Shown here: positions 8,268 through 16,092 of the stretch, piece after piece | Position numbering within the stretch: position 1 is the stretch's first letter | How the letters are laid out: every line of letters starts with the position of its first letter | Assembly (NCBI GenBank): GCA_963590165.1 | Contig: CAVANO010000021.1 | Coordinates: 1-64,000, forward strand | Reading direction: 5' to 3' | Length of the DNA: 64,000 nt | Origin: UBA11524 sp963590165 | GTDB taxonomy: Bacteria > Bacillota > Clostridia > Christensenellales > Aristaeellaceae | Made by a program: the position numbers and the translations under genes | The notes under the pieces: generated by a model | Databases searched by the model: none | Seen by the model: only the letters and a program-made list of their open reading frames with translations | Told to the model about the DNA's origin: nothing

Positions 8268-9659
8268 TTATTCCGCTGCATTCTCCAGGAATGCGCGATA
8301 GCACTTGTATTCCTCCCACAGGTCAACCTTGCTGATGACCTCCCACGGTGCATGCATGCTCAGCACCGGCAAACCGCAGTCAATCACATTCATGCCATAC
8401 TTGGCACAGATGTACGCAATCGTTCCGCCGCCGCCAGCATCAACCTTGCCCAGTTCAGCCGTCTGCCAGCAAACATTCGCGTCATCGCAGATTCTGCGAA
8501 CCTGTGCAACAAATTCAGCATTGGCATCGTTCGAGCCGCTCTTGCCACGGCTTCCGGTAAACTTGTTGAACGTCACACCGTTACCAACGATGGACGAATT
8601 GCGCTTCTCGAAGACGCCTGCGTAATTCGGGTCAAAGCCCGCGCTGACGTCGCTGGACAGCATGCGGCTGTTCTGCAGGCAGCGGCGAAGCGTCAAGGGC
8701 TTTTCTCCGCCTTCCATGCAGGCAACCATTTCTGCCATGGTATTCTCGAAGTACATTGCTGCCATGCCTGTCGCGCCGACGCTGCCGATTTCTTCCTTGT
8801 CCGTCAGCACCGCCGCAAGCGTGTAGTCCGGCGTACCCTCGTAATTGAGCACAGCCATCATGGACGGATACGCACACACGCGGTCATCATGCCCATATGC
8901 CATAATCAGGCTGCGGTCAAAGCCGAGGTCGCGTGCTGCGCCAGCCGGAACAGCCTCGAGTTCTGCGGAGATGAAGTCCTCCTCTTCGATGCCGTATTCC
9001 TTTTGAAGGATCTCCAGCACCGCCGTCTTGACCGGATCCTTCTCTTCATCCTTCTTCGGCTCGCTGCCGATGATGATGTTCAGGCTGTCGCCCTCGATGA
9101 CCTTCGCTGCCGTCTTGCTCATCTGGTCGCCTGCAAGGTGGATCAGCAGGTCGGAGATATAGAAGACCGGATCAGACGCCTTTTCACCAATATTCAGCGT
9201 GACAGTCGAACCGTCCTTCTTTACAACAACGCCGTGAAGCGCCAGAGGCAGCGCAACCCACTGATACTTCTTGATGCCGCCGTAATAATGCGTATCGAGA
9301 TACGCCAGATGTTCATCCTCATACAGCGGATTCTGCTTGATATCGATACGCGGCGAGTCGATATGCGCGCCGAGGATATTCATGCCGCATTCGATCGGCT
9401 TCTTGCCGATGACGAACAGCATGATGTCCTTGTTCATCCATGCGCGGTACACGCGGTCGCCGGGCTTGAGTTGCCGACCTTCCTTGATGACGTCCATCAG
9501 ATCGACAAAGCCCTTCGCCTTCGCCTGACGAATGCCTTCCGTCACACACTCTCGTTCCGTTTTGCCAGCATCCAGAAATGCCTTATAATCCTCAGCAAAG
9601 GCGGAAAGCTTTTCCTTCTCGCTTGCTTCAAGGTTTTCCCATGCATTCTTGCGATACAT
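8268..9659 (-). CDS. M18 family aminopeptidase
   Basis: Cytoplasmic di-zinc aminopeptidase of the M18 family (aspartyl aminopeptidase-like), 463 residues. Expected metal and catalytic motifs are present: GAHIDSPRIDIKQ near residue 150, TDKEEIGSVGATG near 290, the block AYGHDDRVCAYPS near 245, and LSMHAPWEV near the end. The start ATG at 9659 follows a GGAG site, and a promoter lies 50-80 bases upstream. It appears to be transcribed alone. Confidence 0.93.
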   Translation of the reverse strand: MYRKNAWENLEASEKEKLSAFAEDYKAFLDAGKTERECVTEGIRQAKAKGFVDLMDVIKEGRQLKPGDRVYRAWMNKDIMLFVIGKKPIECGMNILGAHIDSPRIDIKQNPLYEDEHLAYLDTHYYGGIKKYQWVALPLALHGVVVKKDGSTVTLNIGEKASDPVFYISDLLIHLAGDQMSKTAAKVIEGDSLNIIIGSEPKKDEEKDPVKTAVLEILQKEYGIEEEDFISAELEAVPAGAARDLGFDRSLIMAYGHDDRVCAYPSMMAVLNYEGTPDYTLAAVLTDKEEIGSVGATGMAAMYFENTMAEMVACMEGGEKPLTLRRCLQNSRMLSSDVSAGFDPNYAGVFEKRNSSIVGNGVTFNKFTGSRGKSGSNDANAEFVAQVRRICDDANVCWQTAELGKVDAGGGGTIAYICAKYGMNVIDCGLPVLSMHAPWEVISKVDLWEEYKCYRAFLENAAE

Positions 9660-9710
9660 TGCTTTATTTCTCCTTATAGAAGCATTTTCCGTTTCTTCCG
9701 GAATAATGAT

Positions 9711-9739
9711 ATTATACGCTTATGCGCTCCGCTTCGCAA
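9711..9739 (-). promoter_or_regulatory. sigma-A type promoter for the aminopeptidase
   Basis: On the minus strand, TTGCGA (9739-9734), 17 bases, then a perfect TATAAT (9716-9711), about 50 bases upstream of the aminopeptidase ATG. Confidence 0.65.
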
Positions 9740-9773
9740 CCACCAGCACAAAAACGTTTCCCATCAATCAAAA

Positions 9774-9802
9774 TGCCGGACGGTCCGCTTGACTGTCCGG
9801 CA
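9774..9802 (-). terminator. rho-independent terminator after uxaC
   Basis: Stem TGCCGGAC / GTCCGGCA with a 13-base loop, followed on the minus strand by TTTTG. It starts 6 bases after the uxaC stop. Confidence 0.85.
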
Positions 9803-9807
9803 GAAGC

Positions 9808-11217
9808 TCACTTGGTCGGGAAACCAAAGTATGCACGTGCGTTATCGCAGGAGATACCGCGGACGATGTCGCCGAGGATGTCGTAATCCTGCGGGAAACG
9901 ACCATCCTCCACCCATTCGCCCAGCAAACGGCACAGGATGCGGCGGAAATACTCGTGGCGCGGATAGGACAGGAAGGAACGGCTGTCCGTCAGCATACCG
10001 ACAAAGCCAGCAAGATAGCCCAGATTTGCGAGGCTCGTGAGTTGATTCGTCATGCCGGTGAAGTGGTCATTGAACCACCATGCTGATCCATGCTGAATCT
10101 TGCCAACCGCCTCGGAGGACTGGAAGCAGCCGCAAAGCGTGTCAATCGCCTGATCATCCGCCGGATTGAGCGAATAGAGAATCGTGCGAGGCAGGCCGGA
10201 TGCCGATTCCACCGCACCCATGAACGCCGCAAGCTGATCAACCGGCGCATAGTTGTTGATGGTATCATAGCCGGTATCCGGACCAAGCTTTGCAAACATA
10301 ACGCTGTTGTTGTCGCGGCGGCAGCCGTAGTGAAGCTGCATCGTCCAGTTCAGCTTCTTGTACTGCTGAGCAAAGAAGAGCATGGCGGCCGTCTTGTACT
10401 GGGCGACTTCCTTATCCGTCAGCGTCTCCCCTGCCGCCTTCTTCGCAAAGATACCTTCGATGACTGCATCATCCGCCGGCTCATAGACAACGTAATTCAG
10501 ACCGTGGTCGGACAGGCGGCAATTGTTCTCATGGAAGTAGTGCATCCGCTTTTCGAGTGCAGCCTTCAAGTCGGCAAACGTGCGGATTTCCATCTCCGCC
10601 GCCTTTTCGAGCTTGCCAATATACGTCATGAAATCCGGCTTCTCGATGTTGACTGCCTTGTCAGGACGCCATGCCGGCAGCACGTTCGTCTTGAAGGATT
10701 TGTCCGCCAGCAGCTTCTGATGATACTCCAGCGTATCAATCGGATCATCCGTCGTACAGATGGTCTCGACGTTGCTCATTGCAATCAGGCCGCGAGTGGT
10801 GTAGCCGGGCTTCTGAAGCGTCTCATTCGCAATCTTCCACACCTCATCCGCTGTCTTTGCGCTCAGCGTGCCGTGATAGCCAAAGAAACGCTGCAGCTCA
10901 AGGTGCGTCCAGTGATACAACGGATTTCCGATTGCCTTGCCGACGACATCTGCCCACTTGCAGAACTTCTCGTAGTCGCTCGCGCCTCCGGTGATGTAGT
11001 ATTCATCCACACCTGCGCAGCGCATCAGACGCCACTTGTAATGGTCGCCGCCCAGCCAGACCTGCGTGATATTCTCGAAGCGATGGTCATCCCAAATTTC
11101 CTTCGGGCTGATATGGCAGTGATAGTCGATGATCGGGCAAGATGCCGCATACTCGTGATAGAGCTTGCGTGCCGTCTCCGTGTTCAGCAGAAAATCCTCA
11201 TTCATGAAAGTGGTCAT
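9808..11217 (-). CDS. uxaC: glucuronate/galacturonate isomerase
   Basis: Converts D-galacturonate to tagaturonate (or glucuronate to fructuronate), the first step of uronate catabolism. The protein is 469 residues. It has the metal-site motif DYHCHISPKEI near residue 32, and the central block HYGCRRDNNSVMF and the later segment SYPRHEYFRRILC are typical of UxaC. It lies downstream of the LacI regulator, 66 bases away, on the same strand, and opposite uxaB-uxaA, which completes the pathway to KDG. A GGGAG site precedes the ATG. Confidence 0.97.
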   Translation of the reverse strand: MTTFMNEDFLLNTETARKLYHEYAASCPIIDYHCHISPKEIWDDHRFENITQVWLGGDHYKWRLMRCAGVDEYYITGGASDYEKFCKWADVVGKAIGNPLYHWTHLELQRFFGYHGTLSAKTADEVWKIANETLQKPGYTTRGLIAMSNVETICTTDDPIDTLEYHQKLLADKSFKTNVLPAWRPDKAVNIEKPDFMTYIGKLEKAAEMEIRTFADLKAALEKRMHYFHENNCRLSDHGLNYVVYEPADDAVIEGIFAKKAAGETLTDKEVAQYKTAAMLFFAQQYKKLNWTMQLHYGCRRDNNSVMFAKLGPDTGYDTINNYAPVDQLAAFMGAVESASGLPRTILYSLNPADDQAIDTLCGCFQSSEAVGKIQHGSAWWFNDHFTGMTNQLTSLANLGYLAGFVGMLTDSRSFLSYPRHEYFRRILCRLLGEWVEDGRFPQDYDILGDIVRGISCDNARAYFGFPTK

Positions 11218-11283
11218 TTCAATGAGCTCCCTTCAAATGAATTGTCGTTTATACAAACCGCACCATGCGGGGAAAAGCAACCT

Positions 11284-12297
11284 TTACTTGCTTGAACCTC
11301 TGCGGATGATTTCGGCGGTGAAAACCGTCTTTTCCGGCATTTCACGTCCTTCAAGCGCACCAAGCATCGTCTCGACGATTCGGTCGCAGATGGCAGGCAG
11401 ACGGTTGTCCACGCTCGTCAGCTCCGGCTCCGTGCACAGGCAAACGTTGCTGTTGTTGTAGCCGATGATGCTCAAATCATCCGGCACATGTTTGCCAGTC
11501 GCCTGTGCGAATTTCATCGCACCGACCGCCATTACGTCCTCACTCGTCAGAACAGCATCAAACTGCAGCCCATCCTTTTCCAGCGACAGCAGATAATCGC
11601 GCACCGCATGTATGCTGAACTTGTCGTCCTCGAAATGACGGAAAAGCGATTCATCAACCGCCATACCGTGCTCAACGAGTGCATCTCTGCATCCTGACAG
11701 CTTCCGCTGACCAGAGTTATTCGCCGAATGATACAGATACAGCACACGTTTGCAGCCTGAATCGAGCAACTGACCCATGGCTTCCTTCATCGCACGCTCA
11801 TCATCACAGATTACACAGTACACATTCGGACATTGGAACGAGCCGTTGAGCATCACCACCGGCAGCATCGATGCTGCCTGACGGATGTACTCATTGTTAT
11901 CCGCATCCTCCTCGATGAAAGTCGAACCCATGAGAACCATGCCGTCAACATGGCGGCTCACAAGCTGCTCAACGCCCTGCTGGCGTGCTGCCAAGTCACG
12001 GTCGGTGCAAGACAGCAGACAGTCATAGTGCTTCTGACGAAATGCCCGTTCCAAGTATGCCAATGCACGTGCCAAATACGGGTCGGACGCATCCGGACAG
12101 AGCAGTCCGATGGTCTTCATGGTGTTCAGCCCAAGTCCCCGCGCAAAGGCATTCGGTACATAACCGCAGCTTTCGATCACCTTCATGACCTTGCGGCGCG
12201 TTGCCTCGGACACATGCGGACTGTTGTTCAGCACGCGTGACACCGTTGCAATGGATACCCCTGCATGACGGGATATATCATAGATATTCAAGCCCAT
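11284..12297 (-). CDS. LacI family transcriptional regulator of the uxa genes
   Basis: A 337-residue LacI/GalR regulator. The N-terminal HTH has the family signature NIYDISRHAGVSIATVSRVLNN (residues 4-24, abbreviated), with the hinge helix near VPNAFARGL. A periplasmic-binding-like ligand domain follows. The ATG at 12297 has an AAAGGAACG site; the frame is open upstream for 45 codons but that part runs through the promoter and is not coding. It is divergent from uxaB and upstream of uxaC, so galacturonate or an intermediate is the likely inducer (inference). Confidence 0.93.
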   Translation of the reverse strand: MGLNIYDISRHAGVSIATVSRVLNNSPHVSEATRRKVMKVIESCGYVPNAFARGLGLNTMKTIGLLCPDASDPYLARALAYLERAFRQKHYDCLLSCTDRDLAARQQGVEQLVSRHVDGMVLMGSTFIEEDADNNEYIRQAASMLPVVMLNGSFQCPNVYCVICDDERAMKEAMGQLLDSGCKRVLYLYHSANNSGQRKLSGCRDALVEHGMAVDESLFRHFEDDKFSIHAVRDYLLSLEKDGLQFDAVLTSEDVMAVGAMKFAQATGKHVPDDLSIIGYNNSNVCLCTEPELTSVDNRLPAICDRIVETMLGALEGREMPEKTVFTAEIIRRGSSK

Positions 12298-12314
12298 CCC
12301 GTTCCTTTCTGGGT

Positions 12315-12324
12315 GTGTAAACAC
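12315..12324. promoter_or_regulatory. possible operator in the lacI leader
   Basis: GTGTAAACAC has complementary four-base arms, GTGT and ACAC, around AA. It lies between the lacI -10 box and start codon, where bound protein would block transcription. Possible autoregulation site. Confidence 0.4.
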
Positions 12325-12346
12325 TTCCATTTCTTTTTCAATCCAC

Positions 12347-12375
12347 ATTATACACAGTTTCAGGTCATTTGGCAA
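12347..12375 (-). promoter_or_regulatory. sigma-A type promoter for lacI-uxaC
   Basis: On the minus strand, TTGCCA (12375-12370), 17 bases, then TATAAT (12352-12347), 50 bases before the lacI ATG. Confidence 0.75.
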
Positions 12376-12477
12376 GTACTGATTCACTTTTTTCACTCGT
12401 TTTTCCCATGAAAAGTGGCCATTTTCTATCACTTTTTCATGAATTGTCAGTAAATTCAGAAAAAAGCAGCTTTCCCA

Positions 12478-12506
12478 TTGACGGATGAAGGAAAAGAGAG
12501 TACAAT
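12478..12506 (+). promoter_or_regulatory. sigma-A type promoter for uxaB-uxaA
   Basis: TTGACG (12478-12483), a 17-base spacer, then TACAAT (12501-12506), 57 bases before uxaB. A cre/LacI-type operator begins 14 bases after the -10 box. Confidence 0.8.
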
Positions 12507-12520
12507 AGGGCTGTGCGAAT

Positions 12521-12534
12521 TGTAATCGCTTACA
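12521..12534. promoter_or_regulatory. cre/LacI-type operator upstream of uxaB
   Basis: TGTAATCGCTTACA matches the cre consensus TGWAANCGNTNWCA at every fixed position. It covers about +9 to +22 relative to the uxaB promoter, a repression position. Either CcpA or the divergent LacI-family protein could bind it; the sequence cannot tell which. Confidence 0.75.
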
Positions 12535-12562
12535 TGCCTACTAAAACGGAGGGAATATCAAT

Positions 12563-14035
12563 ATGGAACGTCTGAATGCCGCCATGGTCAAGGCGCCGGT
12601 GCGTCCTGTGAAGGTGCTGCAGTTTGGCGAGGGCAACTTCCTTCGCGCTTTCGTCGATTACATGATTGACTTTGCCAATGAACGGAGCGATTTCAACGGC
12701 TCTGTTGTGCTGGTCAAGCCGATTTCCGTGGGCAAGCTTTTCCCTGCCTTCAAAGAGCAGGATTACCGCTACACGGTCATGCTGCGCGGTCTTGTGGACG
12801 GTCAGCCGGTCGAGCAGACGCGCGTGGTCACATCCGTGTCTGACGCAGTCGATTCCTATAACGAGTATGACCGCTATGCTGCCTATGCCAAGGTGCCGAC
12901 GCTGCGTTTTATCGTCAGCAACACGACCGAAGCCGGCATCGTTCTCGATGAGTCCGATGAATTCTCTCTCTGCCCGCCGAAGTCCTATCCCGGCAAGCTG
13001 ACAAAGTTCCTCTTCGAGCGTGCGGAAGCATTTGATTATGCCGAGGACAAAGGGCTGATTATCCTGCCTGTTGAGTTGATTGACGACAACGGCATCATGC
13101 TGCGCAAGTGCGTCAAGCGCCTCGCGAAGCTGTGGAACCTTGGTGAGCGCTTCGAACAGTGGCTGGACAACGCCTGCGTGTTCACATCAACGCTGGTTGA
13201 CCGCATCGTGACCGGCTATCCGCGCGGCGAGGATCAGGCCATCTGGGACAAGCTTGGCTATCAGGATAACCTGCTCGACACTGCCGAGCCCTTCGGTCTA
13301 TGGGTCATCGAATCTCCGCGCGACCTGTCCGATGAACTGCCGTTGCCTCAGTGCGGCATGCCCGTCATCTTCACAGACAATCAGAAGCCCTACAAGCAGC
13401 GCAAAGTTCGTATCCTCAACGGTGCGCACACGTCCTTCGTGCCTGCGGCATTCCAGTGCGGCTATGACATCGTGCTCGATGCCATGAACGACTCGATGAT
13501 TGCGACCTTCATGCAGAAGACGCTCTACGACGAGGTTATTCCAACGCTCACGCTGCCCAAGGAAGATCTGATGGCATTCGCCGAGGCGGTCACCGGTCGT
13601 TTCCGTAATCCCTACATCAAGCATGCCCTGCTGTCCATCTGCCTGAACAGCGTGTCGAAGTGGCGTGCGCGCTGCATGCCCTCGCTGCTGGGCTATGTCG
13701 AACAGACCGGCAAACTGCCTGAGCATCTGACGTTCTCGCTCGCCAGCCTGATGAGCCTGTATCGCGGCGGCAAGCTGACCGGCGACGGCCGTCTGGAATG
13801 CCAGCGCAATGGTCAGCCGTATTATCTGCAGGACGACGCGTCCGTGCTGGAATTCTTCGCGAACACCTCCAATGAGGAGCCCGAACAGCAGGCAAAGGAG
13901 TTCCTGTCGAACGAATCCTTCTTCGGACCCGACCTGTGCAAGGTGCCCGGACTGGTGGAATCTGTCGACGCGTCTCTGCGTGAAATTCTCGCCAAGGGCA
14001 TGCAAACCGTCATGAACGAGAAATTCGGAGTGTGA
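12563..14035 (+). CDS. uxaB: tagaturonate reductase (altronate oxidoreductase)
   Basis: NADH-dependent reduction of tagaturonate to altronate. The protein is 490 residues, of the mannitol dehydrogenase-like long-chain family, with the nucleotide-binding segment VLQFGEGNFLRAFVDYMID at about residues 19-37 and the catalytic-lysine region KVRILNGAHTSFVPAAF near 280. The ATG follows a GGAGGG site. It lies 3 bases before uxaA and shares its promoter. Confidence 0.97.
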   Translation: MERLNAAMVKAPVRPVKVLQFGEGNFLRAFVDYMIDFANERSDFNGSVVLVKPISVGKLFPAFKEQDYRYTVMLRGLVDGQPVEQTRVVTSVSDAVDSYNEYDRYAAYAKVPTLRFIVSNTTEAGIVLDESDEFSLCPPKSYPGKLTKFLFERAEAFDYAEDKGLIILPVELIDDNGIMLRKCVKRLAKLWNLGERFEQWLDNACVFTSTLVDRIVTGYPRGEDQAIWDKLGYQDNLLDTAEPFGLWVIESPRDLSDELPLPQCGMPVIFTDNQKPYKQRKVRILNGAHTSFVPAAFQCGYDIVLDAMNDSMIATFMQKTLYDEVIPTLTLPKEDLMAFAEAVTGRFRNPYIKHALLSICLNSVSKWRARCMPSLLGYVEQTGKLPEHLTFSLASLMSLYRGGKLTGDGRLECQRNGQPYYLQDDASVLEFFANTSNEEPEQQAKEFLSNESFFGPDLCKVPGLVESVDASLREILAKGMQTVMNEKFGV

Positions 14036-14038
14036 ACC

Positions 14039-15523
14039 ATGGCTGAGTTGCTTCGCATCACCCCTGCGGATAACGTTGCTGTCGCGCTCTGTGCCCTTTC
14101 TTGCGGTCAGGAAGTGACGGTGGATGGCATCGCGCTGACCATCCAAAGCGACATTCCCGCCGGGCACAAGGTTGCGCTTTGCCCGATTGCCAAGGATGAG
14201 CACGTCATCAAGTATGGCTTCCCCATCGGTTACGCCAAAGAGGACATTGCTGCTGGTGCGCACGTGCATGTCCACAACCTACACACCGGTCTTTCCGGCG
14301 AACTGAGCTATGAATATCACCCGACCAACCCGACTGTGCAGAAGCTTCCCGTGCGGACGTTCATGGGCTATCCGCGCAAGGACGGCCGTGTCGGCGTACG
14401 CAATGAGCTGTGGATTCTGCCGACGGTCGGCTGCGTCAATGACATTGCCCGTCAGCTTGAGCGTGCCGCGCAGTCGCTTGTCGGCGGCGGTGTCGAATGT
14501 GTCTGTGCCTTCCCGCACCCGTACGGCTGCTCGCAGATGGGTGACGATCAGGAGAATACGCGGACGATTCTTGCTGATCTTGCAACTCACCCGAATGTCG
14601 GCGGCGTACTCGTGCTCGGACTCGGTTGCGAAAATTCCAGCGCAGCCATCATCGAAGAGCACATGGGCAACTATGACAAGTCCCGCGTTCGCTTTCTCAT
14701 CTGCCAACAGGTCGAGGACGAATTCACCGAAGCAATGAAGCTCCTCACTGAGCTTGCCGATCAGATGCGCAATGAGCAGCGTGTTCCCTGCCCTGCCAGC
14801 AAGCTCGTCATCGGGCTGAAGTGCGGCGGTTCAGACGGTTTCTCCGGCATTACGGCAAATCCCGTCATCGGCGGTTTCTCCGACATGCTTTGCGGCATGG
14901 GCGGCACGACCATCCTGACTGAGGTTCCGGAGATGTTCGGCGCAGAGACCATCCTGATGGATCGTTGCAGCACACGCGAGCTGTTTGACAAAACCGTGCA
15001 CCTCATCAACGATTTCAAGCGTTATTTTGAAGAACACCACCAGACGATTTACGAAAATCCCTCGCCCGGTAACAAGGCAGGCGGCATCTCCACCCTTGAG
15101 GACAAAGCGCTCGGCTGCACGCAGAAGAGCGGTTTCTCTCCCGTGTGCGATGTGCTTGCATATGGCGAACGTGTCCGGACACCCGGTCTGAATCTGCTGT
15201 CCGCGCCTGGAAACGACCTCGTTGCAGCAACGGCGCTGGCTTCGGCAGGTGCACAGATTGTGCTGTTTTCCACCGGACGCGGGACACCTTTCGCTTGCCC
15301 CGTGCCGACACTCAAAATTTCCACTAACACGGCACTTGCCACAAAGAAGCATGGCTGGATTGACTTCAACGCCGGTCAACTTCTATCCGACGGCAAGACG
15401 CTACCGGAGCTTTCCGCCGCGCTGATGGAGGATGTTCTCGCGACTGCCTCCGGACGTCTCGTATGCTCCGAACGCAACGGCTTCCATGACCTCGCAATTT
15501 TCAAGACCGGCGTAACGCTGTAA
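14039..15523 (+). CDS. uxaA: altronate dehydratase
   Basis: Dehydrates altronate to 2-keto-3-deoxygluconate. The 494-residue protein has an N-terminal SAF domain (residues about 1-85) fused to the catalytic domain, with blocks YPRKDGRVGVRNELWILPTVGC, PHPYGCSQMGDD and GLKCGGSDGFSGITANP. It lies 3 bases after uxaB. KDG kinase and aldolase genes (kdgK, kdgA) are not in the window. Confidence 0.97.
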   Translation: MAELLRITPADNVAVALCALSCGQEVTVDGIALTIQSDIPAGHKVALCPIAKDEHVIKYGFPIGYAKEDIAAGAHVHVHNLHTGLSGELSYEYHPTNPTVQKLPVRTFMGYPRKDGRVGVRNELWILPTVGCVNDIARQLERAAQSLVGGGVECVCAFPHPYGCSQMGDDQENTRTILADLATHPNVGGVLVLGLGCENSSAAIIEEHMGNYDKSRVRFLICQQVEDEFTEAMKLLTELADQMRNEQRVPCPASKLVIGLKCGGSDGFSGITANPVIGGFSDMLCGMGGTTILTEVPEMFGAETILMDRCSTRELFDKTVHLINDFKRYFEEHHQTIYENPSPGNKAGGISTLEDKALGCTQKSGFSPVCDVLAYGERVRTPGLNLLSAPGNDLVAATALASAGAQIVLFSTGRGTPFACPVPTLKISTNTALATKKHGWIDFNAGQLLSDGKTLPELSAALMEDVLATASGRLVCSERNGFHDLAIFKTGVTL

Positions 15524-15535
15524 ACCTATAAAAGC

Positions 15536-15567
15536 AGCCGCAGCAGAGTGATGTCTCTGTTGCGGCT
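15536..15567. terminator. bidirectional terminator after uxaA
   Basis: A 13-bp stem AGCCGCAGCAGAG / CTCTGTTGCGGCT (one wobble) with a 6-base loop and T-rich tails on both sides. It separates uxaA from the convergent pyk operon. Confidence 0.8.
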
Positions 15568-15589
15568 GTGTCTTTTATGTTCGGAGGTT

Positions 15590-15820
15590 TCAGTATTCTT
15601 CTTCCTCTTCTTCCTCTTTCGGACCGAATGCATGCTGATAGAGTGCGTCCGGGTCAAAGCGAGGATCGTTCCGGAGTGCATTCAGGGATTCGCGCCCGAC
15701 AACGGTGTTCGTGCCGAGGCAGTCATTGCAACGATAGCCGCAGTCCGGGCAGACGCAGCCGAGATGATCGCTTTCTGCCTGAATCATGTAGGTTCCGCAT
15801 TCTTTGCAGGAGCAGCGCAT
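15590..15820 (-). CDS. small zinc-ribbon protein of unknown function
   Basis: A 76-residue protein with four Cys pairs or triplets in the first 40 residues (CSCKEC, CVCPDC, CNDC), consistent with one or two zinc ribbons, and a C-terminal run of glutamates (KEEEEEEEY). I do not recognise a named family. It lies 26 bases after the barstar-like gene, with an AAGGAAG site before the ATG, so it is probably the third gene of the pyk operon. Confidence 0.7.
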   Translation of the reverse strand: MRCSCKECGTYMIQAESDHLGCVCPDCGYRCNDCLGTNTVVGRESLNALRNDPRFDPDALYQHAFGPKEEEEEEEY

Positions 15821-15846
15821 TGTTCATGCTTCCTTTCTACTGTGCG

Positions 15847-16092
15847 TCAGTCGATTTCGACCTGACCGCCAAGTGCCTTCACCACGCGCGCCACCTTGCG
15901 GAGCGTTGCAGCCGTTTCTTCGCCGCCCATCGACAGCAGTTGCAGATTCACCGGCTCGTTCCGTTCGCTCAGGACATCCCAGAGTGCATCGGCATTTCCG
16001 CCATAATAAGCCGGAAGTTGCAAAAGCGTTTTCAGCATGCGATGAACTGCCTGACCATCCGGGAACTGCCGTCCGTCAATCGTCAGCGTCAA
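15847..16092 (-). CDS. barstar-like ribonuclease inhibitor
   Basis: An 81-residue protein resembling barstar, the inhibitor of barnase-type RNases. The N-terminus ITLTIDGRQFPDGQAVHRML-like segment and the following LPAYYGGNADALWDVLSE match the barstar inhibitory helix-loop (the LPxYYGxNLDALWD pattern). Its ATG overlaps the pyk stop as ATGA, so translation is likely coupled. No barnase-type gene is nearby, so its target is unknown. Length and motif make the family call fairly safe; the role is not. Confidence 0.82.
   Translation of the reverse strand: MTLTIDGRQFPDGQAVHRMLKTLLQLPAYYGGNADALWDVLSERNEPVNLQLLSMGGEETAATLRKVARVVKALGGQVEID

Noticed and set aside
8241..10040. Long plus-strand frame opposite the aminopeptidase
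   Set aside because: Covers a conserved M18 gene and then intergenic promoter and terminator sequence; no family similarity seen.
12298..12432. 45-codon upstream extension of the lacI frame
   Set aside because: It runs through the -10, -35 and operator sequences and lacks a ribosome-binding site; the HTH begins right after the ATG at 12297.
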